DNA of 64,000 bases from an uncultured Kiloniellaceae bacterium (GCA_947493695.1 CANLSF010000006.1:124001-188000), one strand, 5' to 3'. Numbered from the stretch's first letter, positions 1 through 9,075 are shown. Numbers and translations: made by a program. The notes: generated by a model not told the origin, from the letters alone.

Positions 1-1
1 C

Positions 2-1519
2 TTTAACGACCGTACAGCGATCAGGAGATATGATGCGCTCCGAACCCCCATCTGGGTGTTCGATATCGAACGCCACGGCGTGTGGTGGGCGAACAAGAGC
101 GCTTTGAAGTTCTGGAACGCAGCATCATTGGATGAGTTGACCGCCCGCGACTATTCAAGCGACTCAGAGACTGTGCGGCTTCGTCTACGCCAGATTGTAG
201 ATAATACCCTTGATGGTGACTCCGTTATGGAGACCTGGACTCTCTATCCGAAGGGTCATCCAGTCACTGTAGTGCTCGACATGAAGCCGGTCACCATCGA
301 ACAAGGTTCCCCCGCGATCCTGATCGAGGCCACCACACCTCTCGATTTACGGCGCGAGCCTGAAGCTCTGCGGATTCTCGAGGCAGCGCGCTACACACCC
401 CTAATGGTCAGCATCTTCTCGTTGGAGGGCGAATTGCTCGCGCAGAACCCCGCGGCGAGCTTCGCATACAATCTGTCGAACAGCCCGACGCCCTCGATCT
501 CGGGAACCCTGGAGCAGCGCTTCGTGAAACCTCAGGCCGCGGAAGCATTGATGAGATCCTGCCGCCGCGGACACCGGCACAGTGGCGATTTCCGTGTGCG
601 CACCTCCAAGGGGGCCCGCTGGCATCATCTTGACGCACGCATCGCAAAAGACCCGATGACCGGCGACCGGTCTATCGTGATTACGGAAGAAGACATTTCA
701 TCCCGAAAGCGCGCCGAGCGACAACTGGAGACCATCAACCAGACTCTGGAAAAGCGCGTTCAGGAAAGAACGCATGAACTCGACACGGCCCGTCTCGCGG
801 CGATCCAAGCAAACCACGCCAAAAGCGATTTCCTCGCGACCATGAGCCATGAGCTCAGAACGCCATTGAACGCCATTATCGGCTTCACAGACCTTCTTCT
901 GAACGACATTTATGGCCCCTTAAATGACAAACAGAGCGAGATTCTCGGTGACATCGGAGCCAGTGGCGCTCACCTTTTCACGCTCATCTCCGATCTGTTG
1001 GACGCATCGAGGATCGAAGCCGGCCGTCTGGAGTTGAAGGAATCGAACGTTAACCTCAGCGAAATCTTCGAAGAGTGCACGACTGCTCTGGAACCTGCCT
1101 GCAAGGGCAAGAACATCAAAATCACCCGGCAGGGTTTTGACGGTAAAACACTGCTCTTTGCCGACCACACCCGTCTGAAGCAGGTGCTCCTGAATCTGAT
1201 CTCCAACGCAGTGAAGTTTTCGCCTGGCGGCGGAACGGTGAAACTGGAAGTTCAGACGGACACGCACAGCGAACAACTCGTGCTGAACATTTCAGATACA
1301 GGGATCGGTGTCCCGGAAGAGGTGATCCCTAACCTTTTCAAACCCTTCTCTCAGGCAGCGCCGGAGCATAGCAACCTGCAACGGGGAGCCGGCCTCGGAC
1401 TATACATCGCAAAAAGCCTGATTCAGTTGCACGACGGCGACATCTCGTTCCAGAGCCGGGTCGGTGAAGGCAGTTGCGTTACCGTATCCCTTCCCAGCAC
1501 GCGTGTTATCCACGCCTGA
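2..1519 (+). CDS. PAS-domain sensor histidine kinase (5' partial)
   Basis: Membrane-free part of a two-component sensor kinase. The reading frame stays open to the left edge and already encodes PAS-like sequence (TPIWVFDIE) before the first GTG at 56, so the true start lies outside the window. In order: a PAS-like segment, a second PAS segment (about 350-700), a coiled-coil linker (about 715-810), HisKA with H-box ATMSHELRTP (phospho-accepting His at 848-850), and an HATPase domain with N-box NLISNAVKF, DTGIGVPEE and GAGLGLYIAK. There is no receiver domain and no partner regulator in view, so the signal and target are unknown. The family call is firm. Confidence 0.9.
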   Translation, partial: FNDRTAIRRYDALRTPIWVFDIERHGVWWANKSALKFWNAASLDELTARDYSSDSETVRLRLRQIVDNTLDGDSVMETWTLYPKGHPVTVVLDMKPVTIEQGSPAILIEATTPLDLRREPEALRILEAARYTPLMVSIFSLEGELLAQNPAASFAYNLSNSPTPSISGTLEQRFVKPQAAEALMRSCRRGHRHSGDFRVRTSKGARWHHLDARIAKDPMTGDRSIVITEEDISSRKRAERQLETINQTLEKRVQERTHELDTARLAAIQANHAKSDFLATMSHELRTPLNAIIGFTDLLLNDIYGPLNDKQSEILGDIGASGAHLFTLISDLLDASRIEAGRLELKESNVNLSEIFEECTTALEPACKGKNIKITRQGFDGKTLLFADHTRLKQVLLNLISNAVKFSPGGGTVKLEVQTDTHSEQLVLNISDTGIGVPEEVIPNLFKPFSQAAPEHSNLQRGAGLGLYIAKSLIQLHDGDISFQSRVGEGSCVTVSLPSTRVIHA

Positions 1520-1558
1520 GGTGGAACGGTCGTAAACCCATCCGACCCCGACGGGATG

Positions 1559-1894
1559 TCAGGCGACCGGGTCCGCGGGCTTCTCCTCAATGATATGACG
1601 CCATCCCTCACCACTCGACATCAGGCAGCTTTTACCACCCGGCTGGGTCATCAGTAGCGTCCAGGAACCTGACGGTCCCGAAAAGATCTCCAGCAACCGG
1701 CCATCCGCCGTGATTCCGTAAGCAGTCCGGTTTTCCTGATATCGGTCTTTCAGGGTATTCAGCATGACCTGCCGCTCGCCGCAGGACACGGCCTGCGCGG
1801 ATACCGGTGTCGCAACGGCAGCGCCGGCAATCAGCGTCGCGGCGAGAGCCCCCGGCGTAAACATGCCTTTTGTCGCACTACCGAACTTCAACAT
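1559..1894 (-). CDS. Small secreted protein of unknown function
   Basis: About 111 residues. The N-terminus is a signal peptide: MLKFGSATKG, a hydrophobic stretch LAATLIAGAAVATP and a likely cleavage site after VSAQA. The mature part has two Cys residues (SCGERQ and KSCLMS) that could form one disulfide, and a GRLLEIFSGPSGSWTLL stretch. The start at 1894 is chosen because GGAGG sits 5 bases before it; an in-frame TTG 12 bases further upstream overlaps that site and is unlikely. It is convergent with the kinase gene. I do not recognise a named family; similar short periplasmic proteins occur in related bacteria. Confidence 0.7.
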   Translation of the reverse strand: MLKFGSATKGMFTPGALAATLIAGAAVATPVSAQAVSCGERQVMLNTLKDRYQENRTAYGITADGRLLEIFSGPSGSWTLLMTQPGGKSCLMSSGEGWRHIIEEKPADPVA

Positions 1895-2408
1895 GGCATC
1901 CTCCAATTCAACCTTGTCGGCCTCGTCGTTCGAAACGATCTGTATTCCTCATCGTTCCCGGGAGAAACAATCAGATATTCGCTTCGATCGGACGAAGAGA
2001 TTGAAAACCCGGAAACTCCGCCCGCCCTTATTCACATATGGTTAATAGAGTTTAGGCATCAATAAATAACGAAAACGTGATGTAAAATTATACACCCGGA
2101 AAAACTTGTCTTCCTGACCTAAATTCACTGTAAAAACAAATTGGTCATTGCTTTATTTCAAACAAAAACAATAATTTAATATCACCAGAGTGAGAAATTG
2201 AGACGCAAGGCCGAGAATTCAATAAGTGAAATCACGAATTGATGATTGCTGCGCGGCAACAGAGATTATATCGAGCAAATCCAGCAGAGCGTAACCACAT
2301 CTGCAGTGGCGGTAACTGTTGGAACCGCGAAAACCAGGTATCCAAAAGCCAGTAAGGATCGTACAACCCTGCGATCCCGCAAGGATATCCTTGGAGGAGT
2401 GAGATGGA
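1895..2408. other. AT-rich intergenic region upstream of msrB
   Basis: About 510 bases without a convincing gene. The centre (about 2040-2220) is clearly AT-rich compared with its surroundings. It carries upstream signals for the small secreted gene (minus strand) and msrB (plus strand). A near-consensus DnaA box TTATTCACA lies near 2029. A perfect 14-bp palindrome CAAGGATATCCTTG ends at the msrB ribosome binding site. Confidence 0.5.
2380..2393. promoter_or_regulatory. 14-bp perfect palindrome abutting the msrB ribosome binding site
   Basis: CAAGGATATCCTTG is self-complementary, and its last base begins the GGAGGAG ribosome binding site at 2393-2399. It could be an operator for a dimeric regulator. 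As RNA it can form at most a very short hairpin. The function is not shown by the sequence. Confidence 0.35.
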
Positions 2409-2822
2409 ATGAGCGAAAAAATCGTCAAAACCGATGCCGAGTGGCGCGCTCAGTTAAGTCCTGAGCAGTATCACGTGACTCGACAGGCAGGAACCGAACG
2501 CCCCTTCCAGAACCTGTACCATGACGACAAGAATCCAGGCACCTATGCCTGCATCTGTTGCGATACACCGCTGTTCAAATCAGCGGAGAAATATGATTCA
2601 GGCACAGGATGGCCTTCGTTCTGGGCACCGGTATCGGAAGATGCGATCACGCTCAAGGTCGACCGAAAGCTCTGGATGAAACGCACGGAAGTCCTGTGCG
2701 CGCGCTGCGATGCCCACCTGGGACATGTCTTTGAAGACGGGCCAGCGCCTACCGGCCTGCGGTATTGTATGAATTCAGCATCCTTGAACTTGAAAAAAAC
2801 CAATAATCAGGCTGAAGACTAG
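2409..2822 (+). CDS. msrB: Peptide-methionine (R)-S-oxide reductase MsrB
   Basis: Reduces methionine-R-sulfoxide in oxidised proteins, using thioredoxin as reductant; cytoplasmic (no signal peptide). The 137 residues match a full single-domain MsrB. The zinc site is Cys48/Cys51 (CICC) and Cys97/Cys100 (CARC). The catalytic Cys120 lies in RYCMNSASL, and [10 protein letters not shown] is the usual signature. Many relatives have a resolving Cys in GCGWPSF; here it is GTGWPSF, so recycling may use another route. The start is set by GGAGGAG 9 bases upstream. A two-codon ORF (ATG GAA TGA, 2404-2412) overlaps the start. Transcribed alone. Confidence 0.95.
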   Translation: MSEKIVKTDAEWRAQLSPEQYHVTRQAGTERPFQNLYHDDKNPGTYACICCDTPLFKSAEKYDSGTGWPSFWAPVSEDAITLKVDRKLWMKRTEVLCARCDAHLGHVFEDGPAPTGLRYCMNSASLNLKKTNNQAED

Positions 2823-3149
2823 CGCTGTTTTAATTTTGGAACGCCAGTACATCATGAATGCACACGTCCAGTCCCAAGCTTCCTGCGGACAGAAAACAAA
2901 GTGAAGGGTTTACCAAGACCTCGGAAATCCGATAGATATTGAAAATTCCGGGGGGAAGACGCATTTAGCTATCCATTCCAAGATCGAACTGAATATACAC
3001 CTCAATAAGGAACGTCCTTAGAGCACAGGCCTGGGCGTCGCCGCGCACAATAGATTGGTTGCCATGTTTTTTGCTATCGCTGCCGCGACCGCCGGGTTCG
3101 ACTCGCCTGCTCGCCCTGAATCTTTGCGTGAGAAAAGGGTGTAGCCACT
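2823..3149. other. Intergenic region, no feature recognised
   Basis: About 330 bases between msrB and the antiporter gene. Open frames here on either strand are short and run into the antiporter gene out of frame. I see no strong terminator or operator; it presumably holds the antiporter promoter. Confidence 0.4.
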
Positions 3150-4145
3150 GTGACGCCATTGGCCTTCATAATGACCGGCGCCGGTCTACTGCTTCTTGCA
3201 TTCGGCGGCGAAGTTCTTCTGCGCGGCGCAATTGGTGTCGCCAGCAGGCTCGGTCTCTCGCCAATGCTGATCGGATTGACGGTCGTGGCCTTCGCGACGT
3301 CAATGCCCGAGCTTGTCGTAACAGTCACTGCAGGTCTGGAAAACGTAACAGACATCGGTGTCGGAAACGTCGTCGGCTCGAATATCGCAAATATACTTCT
3401 CATTCTCGGTGTCGCCTCCGTCATTTCACCAATTGCCACCAAGCCGCAACTGGTATTGCGGGATTGTATCGCCGTCCTTGTTGCTACTCTGGTTTTCGTC
3501 GGCTTTGCATATTACGGCGAACTGTCATTCCCACATGGGATGGTCATGATCGCCTGTCTGATCGGCTACGTCTGGTACAGTTACCGTACCGACGGCGCAC
3601 GAAACGGAGACAACGGATCCGATGGAAGTGAGCTGGCAGGCCTGGACGACGAGGTCGCAGAAGAAATTGAGAGTGCGCCGAAATCTCTTGGCATTGCCCT
3701 GGCATTGGTCATAGGCGGGATTGTCGGCCTGGTCCTTGGCTCCGAACTCCTGGTTCGTGGCGCTGTCCAGATCGCCCGGGCAGCCGGCGTGTCGGAAACC
3801 GTCATTGGCCTGACGCTGGTTGCCTTCGGTACATCGCTCCCGGAACTCGCAACTTCGATAACGGCGGCGATACGCGGCCACACTGAAGTTGCGTTGGGCA
3901 ATGCCCTCGGATCGAACCTCTTCAACCTTCTGCTTATCCTTGGCGTACTGGCATTGGTCATTCCTTTCGAGGTCGATGCGAATGTCCTCAATTTCGACGC
4001 CTGGATCATGGCTGCGGTTTCATTGATGGTGGTTCCGATCATTATGATCTGCGGTCGGATCGGGCGCGCGTCCGGCATCGTCTTCTTGTTGCTCTATGGC
4101 GCTTACATCGCCTACCAGTTCACTCTGCCGCCGGTTGGCGCTTAG
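3150..4145 (+). CDS. Calcium/sodium antiporter (CaCA family, YrbG type)
   Basis: Inner-membrane cation/Ca2+ exchanger of 331 residues, the usual size. It shows the duplicated alpha-repeats of the family: SMPELVVTVTAG with GNVVGSNIANILLILG in the first half (about residues 50-95), and TSLPELATSITA with GNALGSNLFNLLLILG in the second (about 230-270). These carry the ion-binding acidic and Asn residues. The halves are joined by a soluble acidic loop (about 145-175). Hydrophobic segments are consistent with about 10 helices. The start is GTG at 3150 with AAAAGGG roughly 10 bases upstream; ATG at 3171 is an in-frame alternative. Transport direction in vivo cannot be told. Confidence 0.9.
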   Translation: MTPLAFIMTGAGLLLLAFGGEVLLRGAIGVASRLGLSPMLIGLTVVAFATSMPELVVTVTAGLENVTDIGVGNVVGSNIANILLILGVASVISPIATKPQLVLRDCIAVLVATLVFVGFAYYGELSFPHGMVMIACLIGYVWYSYRTDGARNGDNGSDGSELAGLDDEVAEEIESAPKSLGIALALVIGGIVGLVLGSELLVRGAVQIARAAGVSETVIGLTLVAFGTSLPELATSITAAIRGHTEVALGNALGSNLFNLLLILGVLALVIPFEVDANVLNFDAWIMAAVSLMVVPIIMICGRIGRASGIVFLLLYGAYIAYQFTLPPVGA

Positions 4146-4155
4146 TCGCCCTCTG

Positions 4156-4172
4156 CACCTTTCGTAAAGGTG
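4156..4172. other. Short hairpin after the antiporter gene
   Basis: Arms CACCTTT and AAAGGTG with a 3-base loop begin 10 bases after the antiporter stop codon. No T-run follows, so it is not a convincing intrinsic terminator; it may protect the mRNA end. Confidence 0.3.
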
Positions 4173-4294
4173 ACGGGCCCGCCCTTAGTTCTGAAGACGG
4201 GCCTGCATCCCGGTCGAAGCTTTTGGCGTAGACCCTACAGTTTAGGTCGCGGCGGAACTTGTCATTACGCCCTCGCTTCTGCATGCTCGCGCCG

Positions 4295-5122
4295 ATGAAC
4301 GCACAGCAACACAATCCTCACCGCGCGTACTACCCACGCAGCGTACTGATAACCGGCGCAGCACGGCGGATCGGCCGCGCACTCGCCCTTGATTTCGCTG
4401 CGCAGGGCTGGACGGTTGCAGCGCACTACAACACCTCGGGCACAGAGATCGAATCTCTGATCGCGGAAATTACCTCGGCCGGCGGTAATGCGAAGGCGTT
4501 TCGGGCAGATCTGGCTGTCGAAGCAGATGTGCAGGCGCTCATCCCCGCCGTCGTCCAGGAGTTCGGCCCCCTGGGTTGTCTGGTCAACAACGCCTCCACA
4601 TTCGAACACGACACACTCGAGACGGCATCCCGGGAAACCTGGGATCAACACATCGAACCCAATCTACGTGCTCCGCTTGTGCTGACGCAGGGCCTGGCAA
4701 GGGAACTCAGGGATAGGACGGAAACCGACGGTCTTGGGAACAACGTGCCGCTGAACGGAGTGGTCATCAATATGATCGATCAGCGCGTCTGGAACCCGAC
4801 CCCGCATTACCTAAGCTACGCACTTTCGAAAGCCGGTCTCTGGGCTCTTACGAAGTCCCTCGCCATTGAGCTGGCCCCCAGGATTCGCGTGAACGGGATC
4901 GGGCCCGGTCCGGCACTTCCCAACAGCAGACAAACTGCAGACGAGTTCGCCGCGCAGTGCGCCTCCATGCCTTTGGGCATCGGAACATCGCCGGACGAAA
5001 TCTGCGCTGCAGCAAGATACATTTTAAGCACAGCCTCCATGACAGGTCAGATGATTGCGCTTGATGGCGGCGAACATCTTGGCTGGGCGCAAGCCTCTCA
5101 CGATCATCAGTTTCTCGACTGA
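4295..5122 (+). CDS. SDR-family oxidoreductase, FolM/pteridine reductase-like
   Basis: Short-chain dehydrogenase of about 275 residues. It has TGAARRIGRALA (NADP-binding glycine motif; the double Arg is typical of pteridine-reductase-like SDRs), NNAS, the catalytic YLSYALSK (Tyr-x3-Lys) and RVNGIGPGPALP. The adjacent gene downstream is folB, so a dihydromonapterin/dihydrofolate reductase role (FolM type) is the best guess. That is inference from sequence and context, not proof. The start is uncertain: ATG at 4283 and 4295 and TTG at 4259 are all in frame and none has a good ribosome binding site. Confidence 0.8.
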   Translation: MNAQQHNPHRAYYPRSVLITGAARRIGRALALDFAAQGWTVAAHYNTSGTEIESLIAEITSAGGNAKAFRADLAVEADVQALIPAVVQEFGPLGCLVNNASTFEHDTLETASRETWDQHIEPNLRAPLVLTQGLARELRDRTETDGLGNNVPLNGVVINMIDQRVWNPTPHYLSYALSKAGLWALTKSLAIELAPRIRVNGIGPGPALPNSRQTADEFAAQCASMPLGIGTSPDEICAAARYILSTASMTGQMIALDGGEHLGWAQASHDHQFLD

Positions 5123-5188
5123 TCCGCATCGGTCCATCGCCAATTTTAAAGAACCGAAAAAACATAACCCCCATTTGAAGAGACAAGC

Positions 5189-5611
5189 ATGTCCGCATCC
5201 AAACACGCAGAGCCTACTCCAGAAGGCTTCTCACTTTCTGATACAAAGCTAACTACACAGCGCGTCGTCATCCGCGACATGACATTGACCTGTTCGATCG
5301 GTTTAAGTGATCAAGAACGCGCCCGCAGTCAGCGCCTTCGGCTTAACTTCGAAATTGAAATCCAACCATCGGCACCGAACGAAGATGAGATTTCAGAAGT
5401 GGTGCACTACGGCCATCTGGTATCGCGTATCCGCAAAACCTGTCTGGAGAATAATGTGCGACTGCTTGAGACACTTGCAGATCAGATTCTCGAAACATGT
5501 TTCTTTGATAAACGCGTCCTCTCCGCACGCGCTCGCATCGAAAAACTGGACCGCTATCCGGATGTCGGCGGAATCGGAATCGAGATTGAAAGACAACGCA
5601 AGTCTAAATGA
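5189..5611 (+). CDS. folB: Dihydroneopterin aldolase FolB
   Basis: Folate pathway enzyme that converts 7,8-dihydroneopterin to 6-hydroxymethyl-dihydropterin and glycolaldehyde. The 140 residues cover one tunnelling-fold domain after an extra tail of about 20 residues. Visible family positions are GLSDQERARSQ (substrate-binding Glu region), VVHYGHLVSRI (Tyr), LLETLADQI and ARIEKLDRYPDVGGIGIEI, where the Lys matches the catalytic lysine. It lies 66 bases after the SDR gene on the same strand, a likely operon. Its stop overlaps the ATG of a short ORF (ATGA). Confidence 0.9.
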   Translation: MSASKHAEPTPEGFSLSDTKLTTQRVVIRDMTLTCSIGLSDQERARSQRLRLNFEIEIQPSAPNEDEISEVVHYGHLVSRIRKTCLENNVRLLETLADQILETCFFDKRVLSARARIEKLDRYPDVGGIGIEIERQRKSK

Positions 5612-5799
5612 CACGACCAAGGGATTCATCTCACTGGGCAGATGAGTCCGACAGCGTCATCCTGTCACAAATCGTTAACGTCATCGTAAAGACTCAAAAG
5701 CGCCTCATAAACCATTGCGAAAACATAATCTCTAGGGTCGATCTCGAAAGTTTTACACAAGCCCTTCGGGGCCAGTTTTCAGCTGTAAGCAGACAATGA
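5608..5799 (+). CDS. Short ORF coupled to folB, unknown
   Basis: Open frame of 63 residues whose ATG overlaps the folB stop codon (ATGA), a geometry typical of translational coupling. The product is hydrophilic with no recognisable domain, and the DNA is more AT-rich than true genes nearby. It could be a real small protein, the relic of a longer gene (folK often follows folB), or chance. Confidence 0.25.
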   Translation: MTRPRDSSHWADESDSVILSQIVNVIVKTQKRLINHCENIISRVDLESFTQALRGQFSAVSRQ

Positions 5800-5872
5800 G
5801 AGTTTTTCGATCTTTAAGGTTTCTTTACACTTGACTTCGTTTTTTTACATATATTTCAATGAGTTAATTTTT

Positions 5873-5893
5873 TATGCCTAATTTTTAGGCATA
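5873..5893. repeat. Inverted repeat with 8-bp arms
   Basis: TATGCCTA (5873-5880), a 5-base AT loop, then TAGGCATA (5886-5893). The arms are perfect. The sequence lies in an AT-rich region and could be an operator. Confidence 0.45.
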
Positions 5894-5951
5894 GTATGCA
5901 AGGGCTTGATTCCTCTAGGGCTAACCCCTCACAAGCTTCATATACACACAG

Positions 5952-5973
5952 AGTTATCCACAGATTCCGTGGA
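5952..5973. promoter_or_regulatory. Consensus DnaA box within an inverted repeat
   Basis: TTATCCACA is a perfect match to the DnaA box. It overlaps the inverted repeat TATCCAC / GTGGATA with a 7-base spacer. A single box is not enough to call a replication origin; DnaA-dependent regulation or chance are alternatives. Confidence 0.35.
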
Positions 5974-6192
5974 TATGTTGGTTAACGCCAATTTAAGGTC
6001 AAAAATATCTATCTGTAGACATCCGAAAGATGCATTACACAGAGTTGTCACATCCGCGTCATCTTAATGAATTTGGTGACAGGCTTCGGTCTTTGTGAAT
6101 CGACCTCCTTTAAAGGGAAGACCTGAAAGGCGATACTAACCATCGACGGCTTTAGGTCGGATGTTTGTCAGCGAGCACGGTACGGCTGAATT

Positions 6193-8388
6193 ATGGTGAG
6201 ATCTTCGGGAAAACGGCGACGCAACGATCCGTCACAAGGCGGGAAACGTTCTGCTATGCCGAATCAGGACAGCCTGGACCGGGAAGCCAGCGCACCGGGC
6301 CTGTCCGAGGCATCTGCTCCCTGGGCCGGGCCGGAGTCGCTCGACGCCCTAAACACCCAAGGCAATGCCAACACGGCGGCAACTGACTCAGACACTGATT
6401 CAAACCAAGACGCTTCTCAGTCGGTCAGCCTACCCGAAGAAGACTCGGCAAATCGCCTCGAACGCGGTGCACAGGTGATTGCCAACGCGGTCAAGACATT
6501 GCCCGGCGCACCCGGTGTTTACCGCATGCTCTCCACGGACGGTGATGCGCTCTACGTCGGCAAAGCAAAGAATCTCAAAAAACGGGTCAACTCCTACACC
6601 GGCGTCGGTAAGCTTCCTTACCGGCTCAAACGCATGGTCTCCGAGACAGTCAGTATGGAGTTCGTCACAACCCATACCGAAGTCGAGGCGTTGCTTCTTG
6701 AGAGCAACCTGATCAAACGCCTGATGCCGCGCTACAATGTATTGCTGCGCGATGACAAATCCTTCCCCTACATTCTGGTCACTGCCGACAAAAAGACTGC
6801 GCAAATCACCAAACACCGTGGCGCCCAGAACCGGGACGGAGATTACTTCGGGCCTTTCGCAGACGCGACCGCAGTCAACACGACGATTACAGCACTGGAG
6901 AAGGCCTTCCTGCTGCGCTCCTGCAGCGACGGCGTGTTCAACAATCGAAAACGTCCCTGCCTGCTCTACCAGATCAAACGCTGTTCAGCGCCCTGTGTGG
7001 ACAAAATCTCGCCGGAGGCTTACGGCGAGCTTGTCGAACAGGCGCGCGCGTTTTTGTCCGGTCGGTCGCAGCGCGTACAGCAGGATCTGGTCAAGCAGAT
7101 GGAGACCGCGTCGGAGGCGATGGATTTCGAGGTCGCGGCCGAGTACCGAGATCGCATTCGTGCCCTGGCGCACATTCAGTCGCGGCAGGATGTGAATGTA
7201 GCAGGCATCGACAACGCAGATATTTTCGCGGCCCATGCGGATGCCGGACAGATCTGTATTCAGGTGTTTTTCTTTCGCGCTGGCCGTAACTATGGCAACC
7301 GCGCGTACTTCCCCAGCCACGACAAAGCGCTCGAGATCGATAGCGTCCTGGCGTCGTTCCTGTCTCAGTTCTACGACAACAAACCTATACCCAAACTGAT
7401 TCTGACCAGCCACCGCCCCACGGACCTGGAACTGCTCAGCGAGGCGTTGTCTTTCCGCTCGGAACATCGTGTGGAGATCGCGACGCCTCAACGCGGCGAC
7501 AAACGCAAGATAATAGAAAACGCATTGCAGAACGCCCGGCAGGCTCTGGCGCGCCGCCTTGCGGAGAGCAGCAGCCAGCGCCGACTCCTGGAAGGGCTGG
7601 CGGAAGTCATGGGCCTTGAGTCAACGCCTGAGCGTGTCGAGGTTTACGATAACAGTCACATCCAGGGTTCCAACGCCTATGGCGGTATGATCGTCGCCGG
7701 TCTCGAAGGCTTTCTTAAATCCTCCTATCGAAAATTCTCAATCCGGGGCGCTGCAAATTCGTCTGACGCGCCAACGCCGCCGGCTGCCGAAGCGACGCAG
7801 GATAGCGCTGGTAATGAGACAACTGAGCAGAATCCCGAAGCCTTCACGCCCGGCGATGACTACGCGATGATGCGTGAGGTTCTGCAGCGCCGGCTTTCCC
7901 GTGCCTTGAAGGAGGATCCCGAGCGCAAAAGCGGCCAGTGGCCGGATCTGATCCTGCTGGATGGCGGCAAGGGCCAATTGACCGTCGGCGAAGAGGTATT
8001 GGCAGAGCTCGGCATCGATGATGTCGCGATCGCGGCGGTCGCAAAAGGACCGGACCGCAACGCCGGCCGGGAACGCATTTTTGTGCCCAATAAACCCTCC
8101 TTCATGCTGGGCCCTCGCGACCCGGTCCTCTACTTCATCCAGCGTTTACGCGACGAAGCGCACCGCTTTGCCATCGAAACCCATCGTAAAGGACGAAGTA
8201 AAAGCCGTTTACGCTCAGTTCTGGACGACGTGCCAGGTATCGGCGCCAAGCGGAAAAAAGCCCTGTTGCTCCACTTTGGCAGTGCCGGAGCGGTTTCGCG
8301 GGCCGGACTCTCGGATTTGGAAGGGGTTGAGGGCATTAATAAAGCCGTAGCACGAAAAATATACGATCATTTCAACACCCTGGGATAA
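6193..8388 (+). CDS. uvrC: UvrABC system protein C (excinuclease subunit)
   Basis: Makes the dual incisions flanking damage in nucleotide excision repair after UvrAB recognition. Domains: GIY-YIG nuclease at about residues 95-185 ([35 protein letters not shown]), the Cys-rich region [16 protein letters not shown] motif (about 300-335), the RNase H-like 3' nuclease with [13 protein letters not shown] and [11 protein letters not shown], and C-terminal helix-hairpin-helix [14 protein letters not shown]. At 731 residues it exceeds the usual 600-640: there is an Asp/Ser/Ala-rich extension of about 85 residues before the nuclease and a low-complexity insert (about 7750-7850) inside the second nuclease domain. 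ATG at 6256 is an alternative start. Confidence 0.95.
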   Translation: MVRSSGKRRRNDPSQGGKRSAMPNQDSLDREASAPGLSEASAPWAGPESLDALNTQGNANTAATDSDTDSNQDASQSVSLPEEDSANRLERGAQVIANAVKTLPGAPGVYRMLSTDGDALYVGKAKNLKKRVNSYTGVGKLPYRLKRMVSETVSMEFVTTHTEVEALLLESNLIKRLMPRYNVLLRDDKSFPYILVTADKKTAQITKHRGAQNRDGDYFGPFADATAVNTTITALEKAFLLRSCSDGVFNNRKRPCLLYQIKRCSAPCVDKISPEAYGELVEQARAFLSGRSQRVQQDLVKQMETASEAMDFEVAAEYRDRIRALAHIQSRQDVNVAGIDNADIFAAHADAGQICIQVFFFRAGRNYGNRAYFPSHDKALEIDSVLASFLSQFYDNKPIPKLILTSHRPTDLELLSEALSFRSEHRVEIATPQRGDKRKIIENALQNARQALARRLAESSSQRRLLEGLAEVMGLESTPERVEVYDNSHIQGSNAYGGMIVAGLEGFLKSSYRKFSIRGAANSSDAPTPPAAEATQDSAGNETTEQNPEAFTPGDDYAMMREVLQRRLSRALKEDPERKSGQWPDLILLDGGKGQLTVGEEVLAELGIDDVAIAAVAKGPDRNAGRERIFVPNKPSFMLGPRDPVLYFIQRLRDEAHRFAIETHRKGRSKSRLRSVLDDVPGIGAKRKKALLLHFGSAGAVSRAGLSDLEGVEGINKAVARKIYDHFNTLG

Positions 8389-8505
8389 TTGCCCTTTAGT
8401 CCAAGGCGCTTGGAGTCTAGCTTAGAGCCTCGCTTTTATTCGGTGAGCCGGGGCAAAGAAATCCCATGACGGGTCTCCCAGCACGAGCAGGATTGCATCA
8501 CCCAC

Positions 8506-9075
8506 ATGTTAACTTCGCTTCCCAATCTTCTGACGCTGTCGCGCATCGTGATGATTCCGCTCATGATCGCACTGATGTACGTCGACACGCCGGCCAACCG
8601 TTGGTTTGCCTGGGGCATTTTCACGCTCGCATGCGTCACTGACTGGCTCGACGGATATCTCGCCCGCAACATGAACGACGAGTCGTCGTTGGGGCGTTTT
8701 CTCGATCCGATTGCGGATAAGCTGCTGATCGCATCTGTTATCATTATGCTCACTGCGGTCGGTCGTATCGATGACCTGGTTGTCATCCCTGCCATTATCA
8801 TCATGTGCCGCGAGCTTCTGGTATCCGGCCTGCGTGAATATCTGGCGGAAATCAAGGTGGCAATGCCTGTCAGCAAGCTTGCGAAATGGAAAACCGTGAT
8901 CCAGATGATTGCGCTCGGCACGCTGATTGTGGGGGATGCCGGTCCGGCATCCTGGCCGGTCCAGGAAGCGGGCGAATGGGGGCTCTGGATTGCCGGGGCC
9001 TTGACCGTTGTGACCGGCTACGACTATATGGCGAGCGGTCTAAAACACATGACGAAAAGCCCTCCCAAAGCATAG
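8506..9075 (+). CDS. pgsA: CDP-diacylglycerol--glycerol-3-phosphate 3-phosphatidyltransferase
   Basis: Inner-membrane enzyme that makes phosphatidylglycerol phosphate, the committed step to phosphatidylglycerol and cardiolipin. The 189 residues have the CDP-alcohol phosphotransferase signature: DWLDGYLAR, then GRFLDPIADK, supplying the conserved Asp residues of the D-x2-DG-x2-AR-x8-G-x3-D-x3-D pattern. The NLLTLSRI start and several hydrophobic helices fit the family. It follows uvrC by 117 bases; the uvrC-pgsA-Mo cofactor gene order is common in alphaproteobacteria. Confidence 0.95.
   Translation: MLTSLPNLLTLSRIVMIPLMIALMYVDTPANRWFAWGIFTLACVTDWLDGYLARNMNDESSLGRFLDPIADKLLIASVIIMLTAVGRIDDLVVIPAIIIMCRELLVSGLREYLAEIKVAMPVSKLAKWKTVIQMIALGTLIVGDAGPASWPVQEAGEWGLWIAGALTVVTGYDYMASGLKHMTKSPPKA

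Larger units (their letters stand above)
5612..6192. other. AT-rich intergenic region with inverted repeats and a DnaA box
   Basis: About 580 bases before uvrC. It contains a perfect 8-bp-arm inverted repeat (5873-5893), a consensus DnaA box TTATCCACA (5952-5960) that is part of a TATCCAC...GTGGATA inverted repeat, and the palindrome CCTTTAAAGG near 6110. TTGACT at 5831 sits ahead of an AT-rich stretch and might belong to a promoter, but spacing to a -10 element is poor. I see no GTTC-N7-GTTC LexA box of the alphaproteobacterial type upstream of uvrC. Confidence 0.5.

Noticed and set aside
3059-3631. 190-codon plus-strand ORF rich in Arg and Cys
   Set aside because: Overlaps the antiporter gene in another frame; composition is typical of a GC-rich shadow frame.
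5612-6192. Chromosomal replication origin
   Set aside because: Only one consensus DnaA box and one weak neighbour are visible; there is no cluster, and typical origin neighbours (dnaA, parAB, hemE) are absent.
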